Below are positions 35,757-43,679 of a DNA stretch of 64,000 nt, in pieces. Source of the DNA: Acetobacterium woodii (GTDB lineage Bacteria > Bacillota > Clostridia > Eubacteriales > Eubacteriaceae); assembly GCA_016213825.1 (NCBI GenBank), contig JACQZP010000021.1, forward strand, positions 1 through 64,000, given 5' to 3'. Every line of letters starts with the position of its first letter. The stretch's first letter is position 1. The position numbers and the translations under genes are program-made. The notes under the pieces were generated by a model, which searched no databases, was not told the origin of the DNA, and was given only the letters and a program-made list of their open reading frames with translations.

Positions 35757-36653
35757 ATGGATTTTACTTTATTTGTTGGCCCGATAATGGGGGCGATTAT
35801 CGGACTGATCACCAATGGCATTGCGATCCGGATGCTATTTCGGCCATTAAAAGCCGTTAAAGTTTTTGGGATCACTTTGCCCTTTACTCCGGGATTGATT
35901 CCCAAAGAAAAGCCGCGAATTGCCAAATCACTGGGTGATGTGGTAGCCAATAATCTACTAAATGAAAGTGTTATCAAAAACGGGCTGTTGTCCCAGGAGA
36001 TGGATGCCAAGATCACCGTTGCGTTAAACGATCTGATTGCTAAAAAAAGCACCAGCGAAGAAACCTTACGCGAACTCTTTTATTCTTTTTCCGGTGCGGA
36101 ACGAGGCGAGAAAATTGTCGATGACGTCACCAGCAAAGTTGTCGGTTTTTCCTATGAACGGATGGTTAAGCTGGAGCTAGGATCTTTATTGTCAGAGATT
36201 GCCGTCACCGAAATTGTGACCAATCTTCAGGGTTCAATGTTTGCCATGTTAATCAATGAAAACCTGATCAGTTCGGCGAAGGTGAAGATGTCGGAAATTA
36301 TTGAACGGATGGTTGTTGAAAAAGGCGAGGATATTTTAGATAATATTATTCAAAAGGAAAGCACTAATCTGTTGGATAAGAAGCTCTGTGATCTTTATCG
36401 TGAGTATGAAGACAAAATGCCAGAATTTGTTTCTTGGGTCATCCAGACTTATCACCAACTGATTGAAAATAACATTGGCATCTTAATTCGGGCTCTGGAT
36501 TTGTCCCGGTTGGTTGAAGATCAGATCAATGGCTATGATGTGCTGACCTTTGAGAAAATGCTGCTGGAAATCATGGATAAAGAGCTCAAAGCAATTGTCT
36601 GGCTGGGCGGATTACTGGGACTTATTATGGGACTGGTGATGCTGTTTTTCTAG
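35757..36653 (+). CDS. DUF445 family membrane protein (YheB-like)
   Basis: A 298-residue protein with one hydrophobic helix at each end (about 5-25 and 277-297) and a long charged helical middle. The N-terminal block GLITNGIAIRMLFRPLKAV and FTPGLIPKEKPRIAKSLG are DUF445 signatures. The family's function is unknown; Bacillus YheB is linked to spore coats by some studies, but no sporulation context is visible here. AGGAGG precedes the ATG. It is monocistronic. Confidence 0.88.
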   Translation: MDFTLFVGPIMGAIIGLITNGIAIRMLFRPLKAVKVFGITLPFTPGLIPKEKPRIAKSLGDVVANNLLNESVIKNGLLSQEMDAKITVALNDLIAKKSTSEETLRELFYSFSGAERGEKIVDDVTSKVVGFSYERMVKLELGSLLSEIAVTEIVTNLQGSMFAMLINENLISSAKVKMSEIIERMVVEKGEDILDNIIQKESTNLLDKKLCDLYREYEDKMPEFVSWVIQTYHQLIENNIGILIRALDLSRLVEDQINGYDVLTFEKMLLEIMDKELKAIVWLGGLLGLIMGLVMLFF

Positions 36654-36666
36654 ATCGAACTTTAAT

Positions 36667-36822
36667 CAAAAAACTACCGTGAGCTTTGCAATCAGTTTCG
36701 CACGAAACAATTTCTACACTGTACATCGTACAGGCTAATGCCTGTTTGCCTACACGTTACGAAATTGTTTGTGGAAACTGATCGCAAAGCAAGTATTGTT
36801 CAATTTTTTTTAAATTTGCAAT
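36667..36822 (+). repeat. MITE-like palindromic element, copy 3 (full)
   Basis: Full-length copy. Arms GCTTTGCAATCAGTTTCGCA and the matching right arm (36772-36791) flank a centre with two mini-hairpins (GTACatcGTAC and ACAGGCtaatGCCTGT). It lies between DUF445 and ilvE. Confidence 0.85.
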
Positions 36823-36852
36823 ACTATATTTTATAAAACAAAGGAGTTTAAA

Positions 36853-37875
36853 ATGACTAAGAATATAGAAATCAATTGGGATCAACTGGGTTTTGACTAT
36901 ATCAAAACCGACCTACGCTATTTATCTTACTGGAAAGATGGCAGCTGGGATGATGGGGTTTTGACTGAGGACAATGTCTTGCACCTGGGCGAGGCCGCCC
37001 CCTGTCTACATTATGGCCAACAATGCTTTGAAGGACTGAAAGCTTATCGTACCAAAACCGACGAGATTCAATTATTTCGGATTGACCAGAATGCCAAACG
37101 CATGCAGGACTCGTGTAACCGGCTGTTGATGCCGATTATCCCTGAAGAAAAATTTATCTCTGCCTGTCTTGAGGTTGTCAAGGCCAACGCTGCCTATATC
37201 CCGCCCTATGGAACTGGCGGTTCCCTGTATATCCGACCGATGATGATTGGTGTCGGCAACAGCATTGCCGTTAAACCGGCCAGTGAGTATATTTTCACGG
37301 TGTTCTGTATGCCGGTCGGTGCTTATTTTAAAGGCGGCATGAATCCGGTTAATTTTATGGTCTCTGATTATGACCGGGCAGCCTGTAATGGCACTGGCCA
37401 ACAGAAGGTTGGCGGTAACTATGCAGCATCGATGATTGCTCATGAACTGGCCGTGCAGAAGGGCTTTGCCGATTGTATTTATCTGGATCCTAACACCCAC
37501 ACAAAAATCGAAGAGGTCGGTGCTGCTAATTTCTTTGGGATCACCAAAGACAATCGCTTTGTCACGCCAGATTCCTGTTCGATCCTGCCGAGTATTACCA
37601 AATACTCACTGTTGTACCTGGCTGAGCATGTTTTAGGTATGGCGGTTTCCGAAGAAGACGTTTTTATTGATGAGCTTGATGTCTTTGCGGAAGCTGGCGC
37701 CTGCGGCACCGCGGCTGTCATCACCCCCATCGGCGGAATTTTCCATCACAATCGGCTTCATGTCTTTTACAGTGAAACCGAGGTTGGCCCAGTGACTAAA
37801 AAACTCTATGAAACCCTGACGGCCATCCAATTGGGTGATCTGGAAGGACCGGCGGGCTGGATTACCCGGTTATAA
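36853..37875 (+). CDS. ilvE: Branched-chain amino acid aminotransferase
   Basis: PLP-dependent fold-type IV transaminase for the last step of Val, Leu and Ile synthesis, 340 residues. The PLP lysine is K185 (GQQKVGGNYAASM). The substrate-site motifs CFEGLKAYRT and EVGAANFFGI are present, and AGACGTAAVITPIG closes the active site. It is of the larger (eukaryote/Bacillus YbgE-like) type, not the E. coli type. GGAG precedes the ATG at 36853. It stands alone, just after a MITE copy, and ends in a shared bidirectional terminator. Confidence 0.93.
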   Translation: MTKNIEINWDQLGFDYIKTDLRYLSYWKDGSWDDGVLTEDNVLHLGEAAPCLHYGQQCFEGLKAYRTKTDEIQLFRIDQNAKRMQDSCNRLLMPIIPEEKFISACLEVVKANAAYIPPYGTGGSLYIRPMMIGVGNSIAVKPASEYIFTVFCMPVGAYFKGGMNPVNFMVSDYDRAACNGTGQQKVGGNYAASMIAHELAVQKGFADCIYLDPNTHTKIEEVGAANFFGITKDNRFVTPDSCSILPSITKYSLLYLAEHVLGMAVSEEDVFIDELDVFAEAGACGTAAVITPIGGIFHHNRLHVFYSETEVGPVTKKLYETLTAIQLGDLEGPAGWITRL

Positions 37876-37918
37876 ATCAAACGCTGTACCGACATTTGGC
37901 CGGCACGGTAATTTTACG

Positions 37919-37963
37919 GACCAACTAAAAAAGATGGGCATTTCCCATCTTTTTTAGTTGGTC
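37919..37963. terminator. Bidirectional terminator, ilvE / flavin reductase
   Basis: A 20-bp perfect stem with a 5-nt loop (arms at 37919-37938 and 37944-37963). Its right arm includes the last codons and stop of the flavin reductase gene. Confidence 0.9.
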
Positions 37964-38544
37964 TTTTTGACGGTTTTCTTCTTTTTCTTTTTTCGCACTG
38001 AATACCCAAAGCTGCCATATTTTTCGCCCAAACCAAAGTATTCGCCATGAACATAGGCCAATAAATTGGCTTTATCCATGTGGAGTTTTCCATTAGCATC
38101 AATCAGGGCATCTTCCACATGAACGGTCATAATTTCGGCCATAAACAGTTCGTGGGTACCCAGCGGGATGATTTCTTTGACCCGACATTCCATACTCAGA
38201 GGACTGGCTGCCAGCATCGGGCATTTCACTGATTCTCCGGGGACACTCTTTAAATTCATTGCTTCGAATTTATTAATATCTCGTCCTGATTTAACACCGC
38301 AAAAATCAACCGCTTTGACCAGATCTACTGTGGACAGGTTGATGGTAAATTCCCGGGTTGTTGATATGATTTCATAGGATAAACGGCTGGGCCGCAAGGA
38401 AATATAGGTCATCGGTGGTTTGGTATTGAGTACCCCGGTCCATCCTATGGTAATGATATTTTCATTGTCTCCATCGCCACAGGTTACTAATACCGGCGGC
38501 ACGGGTGCCAGCAGTACACTTCCTGGCCATTTTATTTTACTCAT
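37954..38544 (-). CDS. Flavin reductase-like FMN-binding protein
   Basis: A 196-residue protein of the flavin reductase/FMN-binding split-barrel family: PVPPVLVTCGDGDNENIIT, a nucleotide-contact region SLRPSRLSYEII, and FTINLSTVDLVKAVDFCG. Homologues reduce flavin for a partner enzyme or serve as small redox proteins; the partner is unknown. The C-terminus is a lysine tail (RKKKKKKTVKK), unusual for the family. AAGGAG lies 9 nt before the ATG. Confidence 0.85.
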   Translation of the reverse strand: MSKIKWPGSVLLAPVPPVLVTCGDGDNENIITIGWTGVLNTKPPMTYISLRPSRLSYEIISTTREFTINLSTVDLVKAVDFCGVKSGRDINKFEAMNLKSVPGESVKCPMLAASPLSMECRVKEIIPLGTHELFMAEIMTVHVEDALIDANGKLHMDKANLLAYVHGEYFGLGEKYGSFGYSVRKKKKKKTVKKTN

Positions 38545-38650
38545 TGATCATTTCTCCTTCTCAGACTATTCCCATATTATAACAGTTCGATTGCGATAAT
38601 AGAAGAAATTCCAGTTTTGATCCTTATGACTCTAAAAATAAAGTCTTTTC

Positions 38651-38696
38651 TGGTATAATTTTTCTTGCAATCTTTTATATAAATAGATAGTATAAT
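38651..38696 (+). promoter_or_regulatory. Candidate promoter(s) for the small acidic protein
   Basis: An extended -10 (TGGTATAAT, 38651-38659) and a second TATAAT (38691-38696) precede the gene; neither has a convincing -35. Confidence 0.4.
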
Positions 38697-38725
38697 TAGA
38701 TACTAGAACATTGGACAGGAGTATT

Positions 38726-38908
38726 ATGAAAACAGAATTATTATTTTTAATAAAGCGCTTATGTGATCTTGAAGAGGAATTTATGGATCTCACCGAGGAA
38801 GAAAAAGAAGTTGTTGTTACTACCGCCGAAAATATGACGGGCAACCTGGTCTTTCTTTTAGAAGCCCTTGAAGATTATTGTATGAACAGTTTTGACGAAG
38901 AAGATTGA
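38726..38908 (+). CDS. Small acidic protein of unknown function (60 aa)
   Basis: No family recognised. It is 60 residues, strongly acidic, mostly helical, with LCDLEEEFMDLTEEEKEVV and an acidic tail SFDEED. CAGGAG lies 5 nt before the ATG at 38726; a TTG at 38711 is also in frame but has no site. It is followed by a MITE copy. The clear ribosome site and two TATAAT boxes upstream favour a real gene. Confidence 0.55.
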   Translation: MKTELLFLIKRLCDLEEEFMDLTEEEKEVVVTTAENMTGNLVFLLEALEDYCMNSFDEED

Positions 38909-38933
38909 TCGTGCCTAAACAAAAATGACCAAC

Positions 38934-39089
38934 TGCGTAATTCAAAAGAATAAACGCAAGTTGCTTTGATATCGGTTTTCGCAAACGATTTTGTAACGTG
39001 TGGGCGAACAGTTCATCGAACTGTCCGATGTACAGTGTAAAAATTGTTTAGCATAAACCGGCAGCGAAGCTCGTGGCACTTTAGTTACC
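38934..39089 (-). repeat. MITE-like palindromic element, copy 4 (inverted)
   Basis: Full-length copy in the opposite orientation. The central hairpin reads GACAGTTCGATGAACTGT on the minus strand. The arms around ATCGGTTTTCGCAAACGA and TAGCATAAACCGGCAGCG match other copies. Confidence 0.8.
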
Positions 39090-39119
39090 TAATATCCAAA
39101 ATTGTTAGGAGGTGTGAAA

Positions 39120-39218
39120 ATGAAAGTAGCAGCTTTTGTTGCAGGTGTGGTGGCGCTTACCATTGGTGCGGCCGCTCTTGTCTTAAGCATCATTGCGGTC
39201 TCAAAGACAGCCCGATAA
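39120..39218 (+). CDS. Tiny hydrophobic membrane peptide (32 aa)
   Basis: A 32-residue product, MKVAAFVAGVVALTIG at the start and IIAVSKTAR at the end: one transmembrane helix (about 3-26) with a basic tail. AGGAGG lies 7 nt before the ATG and a strong terminator begins 6 nt after the stop, so it is a complete monocistronic unit. The MITE copy ends 30 bp upstream; the promoter may lie inside it or before it. Function unknown. Candidates are a regulatory membrane peptide or a type I toxin; no antisense RNA gene was identified. Confidence 0.6.
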   Translation: MKVAAFVAGVVALTIGAAALVLSIIAVSKTAR

Positions 39219-39223
39219 CCATT

Positions 39224-39259
39224 AAAAAAGAGCAGCTTGGCCAAGTTGCTCTTTTTTTA
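39224..39259 (+). terminator. Terminator after the 32-aa peptide gene
   Basis: AGAGCAGCTTGG / CCAAGTTGCTCT arms (one G-U) followed by TTTTTTT. Confidence 0.85.
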
Positions 39260-39309
39260 CGGGCTTTTTTAAATTCAATAGTTACCGATGCTGAGTTACG
39301 GCACTTGTA

Positions 39310-39945
39310 TCAGTCGGTAAATTCCACAATGACCTTATTGATATCCCAAAGTGATTCGATTTTTTCAATGGCATCTTCTTTAATGGCATTGGCAAACTGA
39401 TGATTTTCCGGTAAATCCAGGACAATCCGAACCACCCCATCGTTGATGTCAATTTCCTTGACCAGATGGGTGGCCACCATGTCCAGCCCTTTGATCGGGT
39501 TCATAACTTTCTTTAATCTTTTGCGAACGATTTCTTCGGTGGTATCTTCTTTGGCTGTCACCAAACCGTGTTTTTCTTCGTAATTCTGGATCGCCGAACG
39601 TAGCACTTCCACCGCTAGAACCGAGCAGTGCGCCTTGATTTTCGGCAGCCCGCCCAGTGCCTCCGAGGCATCTTGCCAGGTGATTTTTTTGGCTTCTTCA
39701 ATGGTTTTGCCCTTGGCCAATTCGGTGATAATCGAACCGGTGGCAATGTTTGAGGCACAGCCATAAGATTCAAATTTGATATCGGTGATCACCTTTGTTT
39801 CAGGGTCGACATTCAGATATAGAGACACCATATCGCCGCAGGCAGGACTGCCCTCGGTGGCCTTGCCATCGGGGTTTTCAATCCGACCGGTATTGCGGGG
39901 ATTTTTAAAGTGTTCCAGCACAATATCATTATAGGGACTTGCCAT
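39310..39945 (-). CDS. NifU/IscU scaffold fused to a MIP18-like (DUF59) domain
   Basis: Iron-sulfur cluster scaffold, 211 residues. Residues 1-125 form the IscU/NifU-N fold with cysteines C36 (SPACGD), C63 (YGCASN) and C107 (KAHCSV), the cluster ligands. After a linker, about 140-211 match the MIP18/DUF59 fold (NPIKGLDMVATHLVKEIDI), a domain known from cytosolic Fe-S targeting and SufT-type proteins. The fusion joins assembly and transfer in one chain. GGAGG precedes the ATG; it starts 12 bp after the desulfurase gene and ends the tusA-dsrE-nifS-nifU operon. Confidence 0.87.
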   Translation of the reverse strand: MASPYNDIVLEHFKNPRNTGRIENPDGKATEGSPACGDMVSLYLNVDPETKVITDIKFESYGCASNIATGSIITELAKGKTIEEAKKITWQDASEALGGLPKIKAHCSVLAVEVLRSAIQNYEEKHGLVTAKEDTTEEIVRKRLKKVMNPIKGLDMVATHLVKEIDINDGVVRIVLDLPENHQFANAIKEDAIEKIESLWDINKVIVEFTD

Positions 39946-39957
39946 TTGTTTCTCCTC

Positions 39958-41121
39958 CTATTTTCGCCCCAAGGGGCTGATTTTTCTTAAATTTTCGACA
40001 ATCTTTGCCAGCGTTTCGACCACAAAAACAACCTCATCCATGGTATTGAAGCGACCCACGGTTAATCGGATGGAGCCATGGGCCCGCTCATGATCGCCGC
40101 CGATTCCGGCAATGACGTGACTGGCTTCCAGCGACCGGCTGAAGCAGGCGGAACCGGTACTGACAGCAATTCCATACATGTCCAGATGAAGGGTGATCGA
40201 CTCTCCTTCCACGTAATGAAAGGTAATGTTGGCATTCTGCGGGGTCCGTTTACTGGGATGGCCATTTAGCATCACATCCGGGATCTGCTCAAACACCATG
40301 CTGATGATTTTATCCCGCATTTCCATCAGCCGCTGGTTTTCATCCGCGGTGATCAATTCGGCGGCTTTGGCAAACCCGACGGCACCAGGGATATTATCCA
40401 TCCCGCCGCGTAAATCAAACTCCTGGAAGCCACCATCCATGATCTTGGCCAAGGGTGTTTTTTTTCGGATGTAGAGACCCCCAATGCCTTTAGGCCCGTG
40501 GAGGGTATGAGCCGAAACCGTGATCAAATCAACTGGAATGTCAGTAACATCCAGCGGGACCCGCATAAAGGTGTGGGTAGCATCGGTGTGAAAAAGCACC
40601 CCTTTGCCATGACAGAGCTCGCCAATGCTTTTGATATCCTGGATGGTGCCGATTTCCTGATTGCCGTGTTGAATTGATACCAGGATGGTCTCTGGTGTTA
40701 TCAGCGACTCCAGGGTCTTAAGATCGATAAACCCATCGGCGTCCACGCCCAGATAATCAACCGTGAAGCCTTCTTTTTCCAGGGTGCGGGCACTGTACAG
40801 CACCGGGAAATCTTCGATTTTAGAGACAATGATGTGCTTGCCTTTTTTTGCTCCCAGCGCCTTGGCCACGCCTTTTAAGGCCAAATTGCTGGATTCGGCA
40901 CTCCCCGAGGTAAAAATAAACTCGTTGCTGCTCGCCCCAAGCGCATCGGCCAGTTGGCCCCGGGCTTCTTCCAGCGCTTCCCGGGCTTCAATCCCCAGTG
41001 AATAGCCAAATTCCGAGGTCGCCACCGAATAACGATCAAAATAAAGGGGCGTCAGTACGTCTAAAACGCGTTCGTCCAGGCGGGTGGCGGCCGCATTATC
41101 AAAATAATATACTTTTTCCAT
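39958..41121 (-). CDS. Cysteine desulfurase (NifS/IscS-like), atypical
   Basis: PLP enzyme that takes sulfur from cysteine as an enzyme-bound persulfide, 387 residues. The PLP lysine is K211 (LHGPKGIGG). The active-site cysteine is C326 (STGSACFS). The RGGMDN stretch matches the family's RxGTxN block. The EHxAV motif, whose His stacks on PLP, reads KIEDFPVL here with Asp104 in place of His. This suggests a divergent subgroup. AGGGGA precedes the ATG. It lies between dsrE-like and nifU-like genes, so its sulfur probably goes both to clusters and to TusA/DsrE-type carriers. Confidence 0.87.
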   Translation of the reverse strand: MEKVYYFDNAAATRLDERVLDVLTPLYFDRYSVATSEFGYSLGIEAREALEEARGQLADALGASSNEFIFTSGSAESSNLALKGVAKALGAKKGKHIIVSKIEDFPVLYSARTLEKEGFTVDYLGVDADGFIDLKTLESLITPETILVSIQHGNQEIGTIQDIKSIGELCHGKGVLFHTDATHTFMRVPLDVTDIPVDLITVSAHTLHGPKGIGGLYIRKKTPLAKIMDGGFQEFDLRGGMDNIPGAVGFAKAAELITADENQRLMEMRDKIISMVFEQIPDVMLNGHPSKRTPQNANITFHYVEGESITLHLDMYGIAVSTGSACFSRSLEASHVIAGIGGDHERAHGSIRLTVGRFNTMDEVVFVVETLAKIVENLRKISPLGRK

Positions 41122-41132
41122 ATGATTTCCCC

Positions 41133-41552
41133 TTAAATAAACAAGGTAATGGCTGAATGTCTGGCTTCTTGGATGTAGGTACCGACAGCCCCGTAGTCAT
41201 CAATAATATCTTCGATCAAGTCTTCCCGCTTTAACCCCATAATATCCATGGTCATTTCGCAGGCAATGATTCTACCGCCTAATTCCTTAAAATCCGACAT
41301 CAGTCGTTCCAGTGAAGCAACATTATTTTTTTTCATCCGTCCCAGCATCATCTTTTTTCCTAAGCCCAGAAAATGCATTTTCGACAATGGGCCTTTTTCC
41401 AGTCCACCTTTTTTAAGCCGCAACAGTCCCCAGAAAGTGAAATACAGGGATACGTCCATCCCCATTGCCAGCGATCCGTTGGAAACAATCAGGGCACTAT
41501 ACAATTTATCCATATCGCCGCTTTGAACAATGATCGTTGTTTTATCAGCCAT
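41133..41552 (-). CDS. DsrE/DrsE2-family sulfur-transfer protein
   Basis: A 139-residue DsrE-like protein of the DrsE2 type (PF13686 style). N-terminal TTIIVQSGDMDKLYSALIVSNG is the fold's first strand-loop. C98 (RIIACEMTMDIMG) is the conserved persulfide-carrying cysteine. Basic patch LGLGKKMMLGRMKK may contact membrane or partners. It starts 12 bp after tusA and precedes the desulfurase gene, so it likely relays sulfane sulfur between them. Confidence 0.85.
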   Translation of the reverse strand: MADKTTIIVQSGDMDKLYSALIVSNGSLAMGMDVSLYFTFWGLLRLKKGGLEKGPLSKMHFLGLGKKMMLGRMKKNNVASLERLMSDFKELGGRIIACEMTMDIMGLKREDLIEDIIDDYGAVGTYIQEARHSAITLFI

Positions 41553-41564
41553 GGGATAGCCTCC

Positions 41565-41786
41565 TTACTTTTTGATTTTTATGGTCCAGATTCCGTCGTG
41601 CTCTTCAATGCTGATTATTGTTAATGACAATGCATCAGCAGCCATCGGGATTTCTTTTTTTGAGGCAGCATTATTCCCGATAATCTCGATCGTATCGCCA
41701 GGTTGCGCCTTTCTAACCGCTTTACGCATTTCGACCAGGGGTACCGGACACGTTTCACCTCTCACATCAACATGAATTTCTGCCAT
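41565..41786 (-). CDS. tusA: TusA/SirA-family sulfur carrier
   Basis: A 73-residue sulfur carrier with the CPxP motif at C13 (DVRGETCPVPLVEMRKA), the persulfide site. AGGAGG sits 7 nt before the ATG at 41786; an ATG 6 bp further up is too close to the site. It heads the four-gene sulfur operon. Members pass sulfur for tRNA thiolation, molybdenum cofactor or selenium metabolism; which applies here is not shown. Confidence 0.9.
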   Translation of the reverse strand: MAEIHVDVRGETCPVPLVEMRKAVRKAQPGDTIEIIGNNAASKKEIPMAADALSLTIISIEEHDGIWTIKIKK

Positions 41787-41792
41787 GATCAT

Positions 41793-42214
41793 ACCTCCTT
41801 AAATTTTTCTTGTTATCATTTACTCATATTCGCCACAAAGTGATGCTACTTTTTTCATACCCTTTTATGTGCAGCTTACTTGAAAAATAAATTTAAATCA
41901 TTCTTTCAATTTAAATTCTAAATAAAAAACAGGCCTTTGAATTAACCAAAGCACCAGTTTTTGCGAACAGTCGACAATTTTTGCAACAGATTACTGTTTT
42001 TTATCTGATTTGTAATTTTTTTCTAACTACGATACGATTGTAAACTGTCGAACCGAGGAATTCAATCCAGCAATTGAATTAGTGCAAGCCTGATACTAGT
42101 CTTGACGCATTAAATAATTTTCGTTACTATAGACTAAGACCAACGATTAAGTCAAGAAAAAATAATTTTTAGAAACAAAATCATCAAAAGTCATATCGTT
42201 TCAGGAGGAAAAAG
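41793..42214. other. Intergenic region between divergent tusA and PPOX genes
   Basis: A 420-bp AT-rich spacer without a supported frame. It holds the promoter at 42102-42130, a pair of inverted TCTTGAC/GTCAAGA half-sites around it (42100-42106 and 42151-42157), and a weak hairpin near 41935-41975 (CTTTG/CAAAG core). Confidence 0.6.
42102..42130 (+). promoter_or_regulatory. Promoter of the PPOX-like gene
   Basis: TTGACG (42102-42107), 17-bp spacer, TACTAT (42125-42130). The -35 lies inside one half of an inverted repeat whose other half is at 42151-42157. Confidence 0.5.
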
Positions 42215-42682
42215 ATGCGACGATCGAATCGTGAAGTGAAAGATGAAGCCGAGCTTATTGAAATTATCAAGGGTTGCAAGGTTTGCCGGGTCGGCATGGT
42301 TGATGGTGATAAACCCTATATCGTGCCGATGAATTTTGGCTATCAGATATCCGGTTCCGCAATAACCATTTTTTTACACTGCGCCAAAGAAGGCCGGAAA
42401 ATTGAATTGTTGAAAAAGAATAACCAGATTTGCCTTGAGTTGGATCAGATGAAAGAGCTGATCACTGGGGAAAAAGGCTGTGATTACAGTTGTTATTTTG
42501 AAAGCTTTATTGGTGAAGGTCGGGCTGTCTTTATCGAAACGAATGAAGCAAAATTAGCAGCCTTTAGCTGCATTATGAAACACCAGACCGGTCGCGATGA
42601 CTTTGCCTTTGACCAGCGGGTTGTCGACCAAACCACTGTGATTGCGATTGAGTTAAGCCGTTATTCCGGGAAACGCCACTGA
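42215..42682 (+). CDS. PPOX-type (NimA-like) flavin split-barrel protein
   Basis: A 155-residue pyridoxamine-5'-phosphate-oxidase-like protein. It matches the NimA-type group: MRRSNREVKDEAELIEII, CRVGMVDGDKPYIVPMNFGY, ITIFLHCAKEGRKIELL and CLELDQ. The barrel probably binds FMN or heme. Some relatives confer nitroimidazole resistance, but most are uncharacterised, so no resistance should be assumed. AGGAGG precedes the ATG. Monocistronic. Confidence 0.85.
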   Translation: MRRSNREVKDEAELIEIIKGCKVCRVGMVDGDKPYIVPMNFGYQISGSAITIFLHCAKEGRKIELLKKNNQICLELDQMKELITGEKGCDYSCYFESFIGEGRAVFIETNEAKLAAFSCIMKHQTGRDDFAFDQRVVDQTTVIAIELSRYSGKRH

Positions 42683-42695
42683 TAAATTTAAATAG

Positions 42696-42733
42696 AAAAA
42701 AGAGTTCGCAACTAAATGCGAACTCTTTTTTTT
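42696..42733. terminator. Bidirectional terminator, PPOX gene / acetolactate decarboxylase
   Basis: GAGTTCGCA (42702-42710) / TGCGAACTC (42717-42725) with A-tract before and T-tract after. Confidence 0.88.
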
Positions 42734-42764
42734 ATCAAAACGATCAAAACCTTGTTGCAACCAG

Positions 42765-43556
42765 CTATTTCTCGACAGCATCGATGGCGCTGTTGATATT
42801 GTCAACGGATCCTACTGAGTTGATTGGTGATACGGTCATATTAAAGCCATCAGTAGGATCCATAAAAGCCTCGGCCTGACTGAAACTGACATCCAGCAAG
42901 TGTCCCCCTTTGCTGCGGTCATCAGAAATAAAATGAAAATGATAACCTGGTACGTTCACGCCGCCGATATAGTCCGGACACCACAACCCCACCAAGGTTC
43001 CAGAGATATTGGTATAGTCAAAAATAGACTGATTTTTCACTGCCTCTGAAAGAACCGGATAGGGTTTTTCCTGACTGGGAACAGATCGGGCTTTAATGGT
43101 ATTAAAGGTACCGTCAATTCTGAAAACATAAAACGATTCCTTGTCCACCATCAGCTTGTCTAATTCTGTTTCCAGGGCGTTCAGACTGGCGATGTTGGTT
43201 AATGTTTGGGTGGCGTCTTCATCAAAATAGGTCACTGCGGCAAAGGGGGTGGTATCGGTATCCGCAACTTCGACCACTTCCCCACTGGCTTTGATCTTGT
43301 ATACCTTATTGTCGATCATCACCAGTTCGCCGTCCAGGGCATTAAAGGTGCCAATTCCGACATCACCGTGTTCTTTTAATTCGCCGAAACTCATAAACCC
43401 ATCGTAGTTTCCGGCCAATAGTGAATTAATGGTGGCAACCTGGAAGAGGGTTTCATCTTTTGATGCGGCTGCTTTGCTACTGGTTGTATTGGTACAACCC
43501 AACAGTACCAACGAACACATGGCTGACAGGACAAACAATAGAATTTTTCGATTCAT
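42765..43556 (-). CDS. Alpha-acetolactate decarboxylase, predicted lipoprotein
   Basis: Converts 2-acetolactate to acetoin, 263 residues. Zn ligands H206, H208 and H219 (YHFHFISDDRSKGGH) and R157 are present, and the N-terminal TINSLLAGNYDG and VGIGTFNALDGE blocks match BudA/AlsD. Unlike the usual cytoplasmic enzyme it has a signal peptide and lipobox (SLVLLGC, Cys21), so it is probably anchored outside the cell. No acetolactate synthase or alsR is adjacent. GGAG precedes the ATG. Confidence 0.9.
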   Translation of the reverse strand: MNRKILLFVLSAMCSLVLLGCTNTTSSKAAASKDETLFQVATINSLLAGNYDGFMSFGELKEHGDVGIGTFNALDGELVMIDNKVYKIKASGEVVEVADTDTTPFAAVTYFDEDATQTLTNIASLNALETELDKLMVDKESFYVFRIDGTFNTIKARSVPSQEKPYPVLSEAVKNQSIFDYTNISGTLVGLWCPDYIGGVNVPGYHFHFISDDRSKGGHLLDVSFSQAEAFMDPTDGFNMTVSPINSVGSVDNINSAIDAVEK

Positions 43557-43603
43557 AAAATCTCCTTTTTATGTTTTTTATAGCATTTGCGAAATTAAAA
43601 AAC

Positions 43604-43644
43604 AGGCCCTTTCGCAATTACCCCGTTATATTTTGAAAGGGCCT
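43604..43644 (-). terminator. Terminator after yqeC
   Basis: AGGCCCTTTC arms (43604-43613 and 43635-43644); on the minus strand followed by TTTTTT. Confidence 0.8.
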
Positions 43645-43679
43645 ACATAAGTATCCTAGACTTCACTGTCAGTCTTGAT

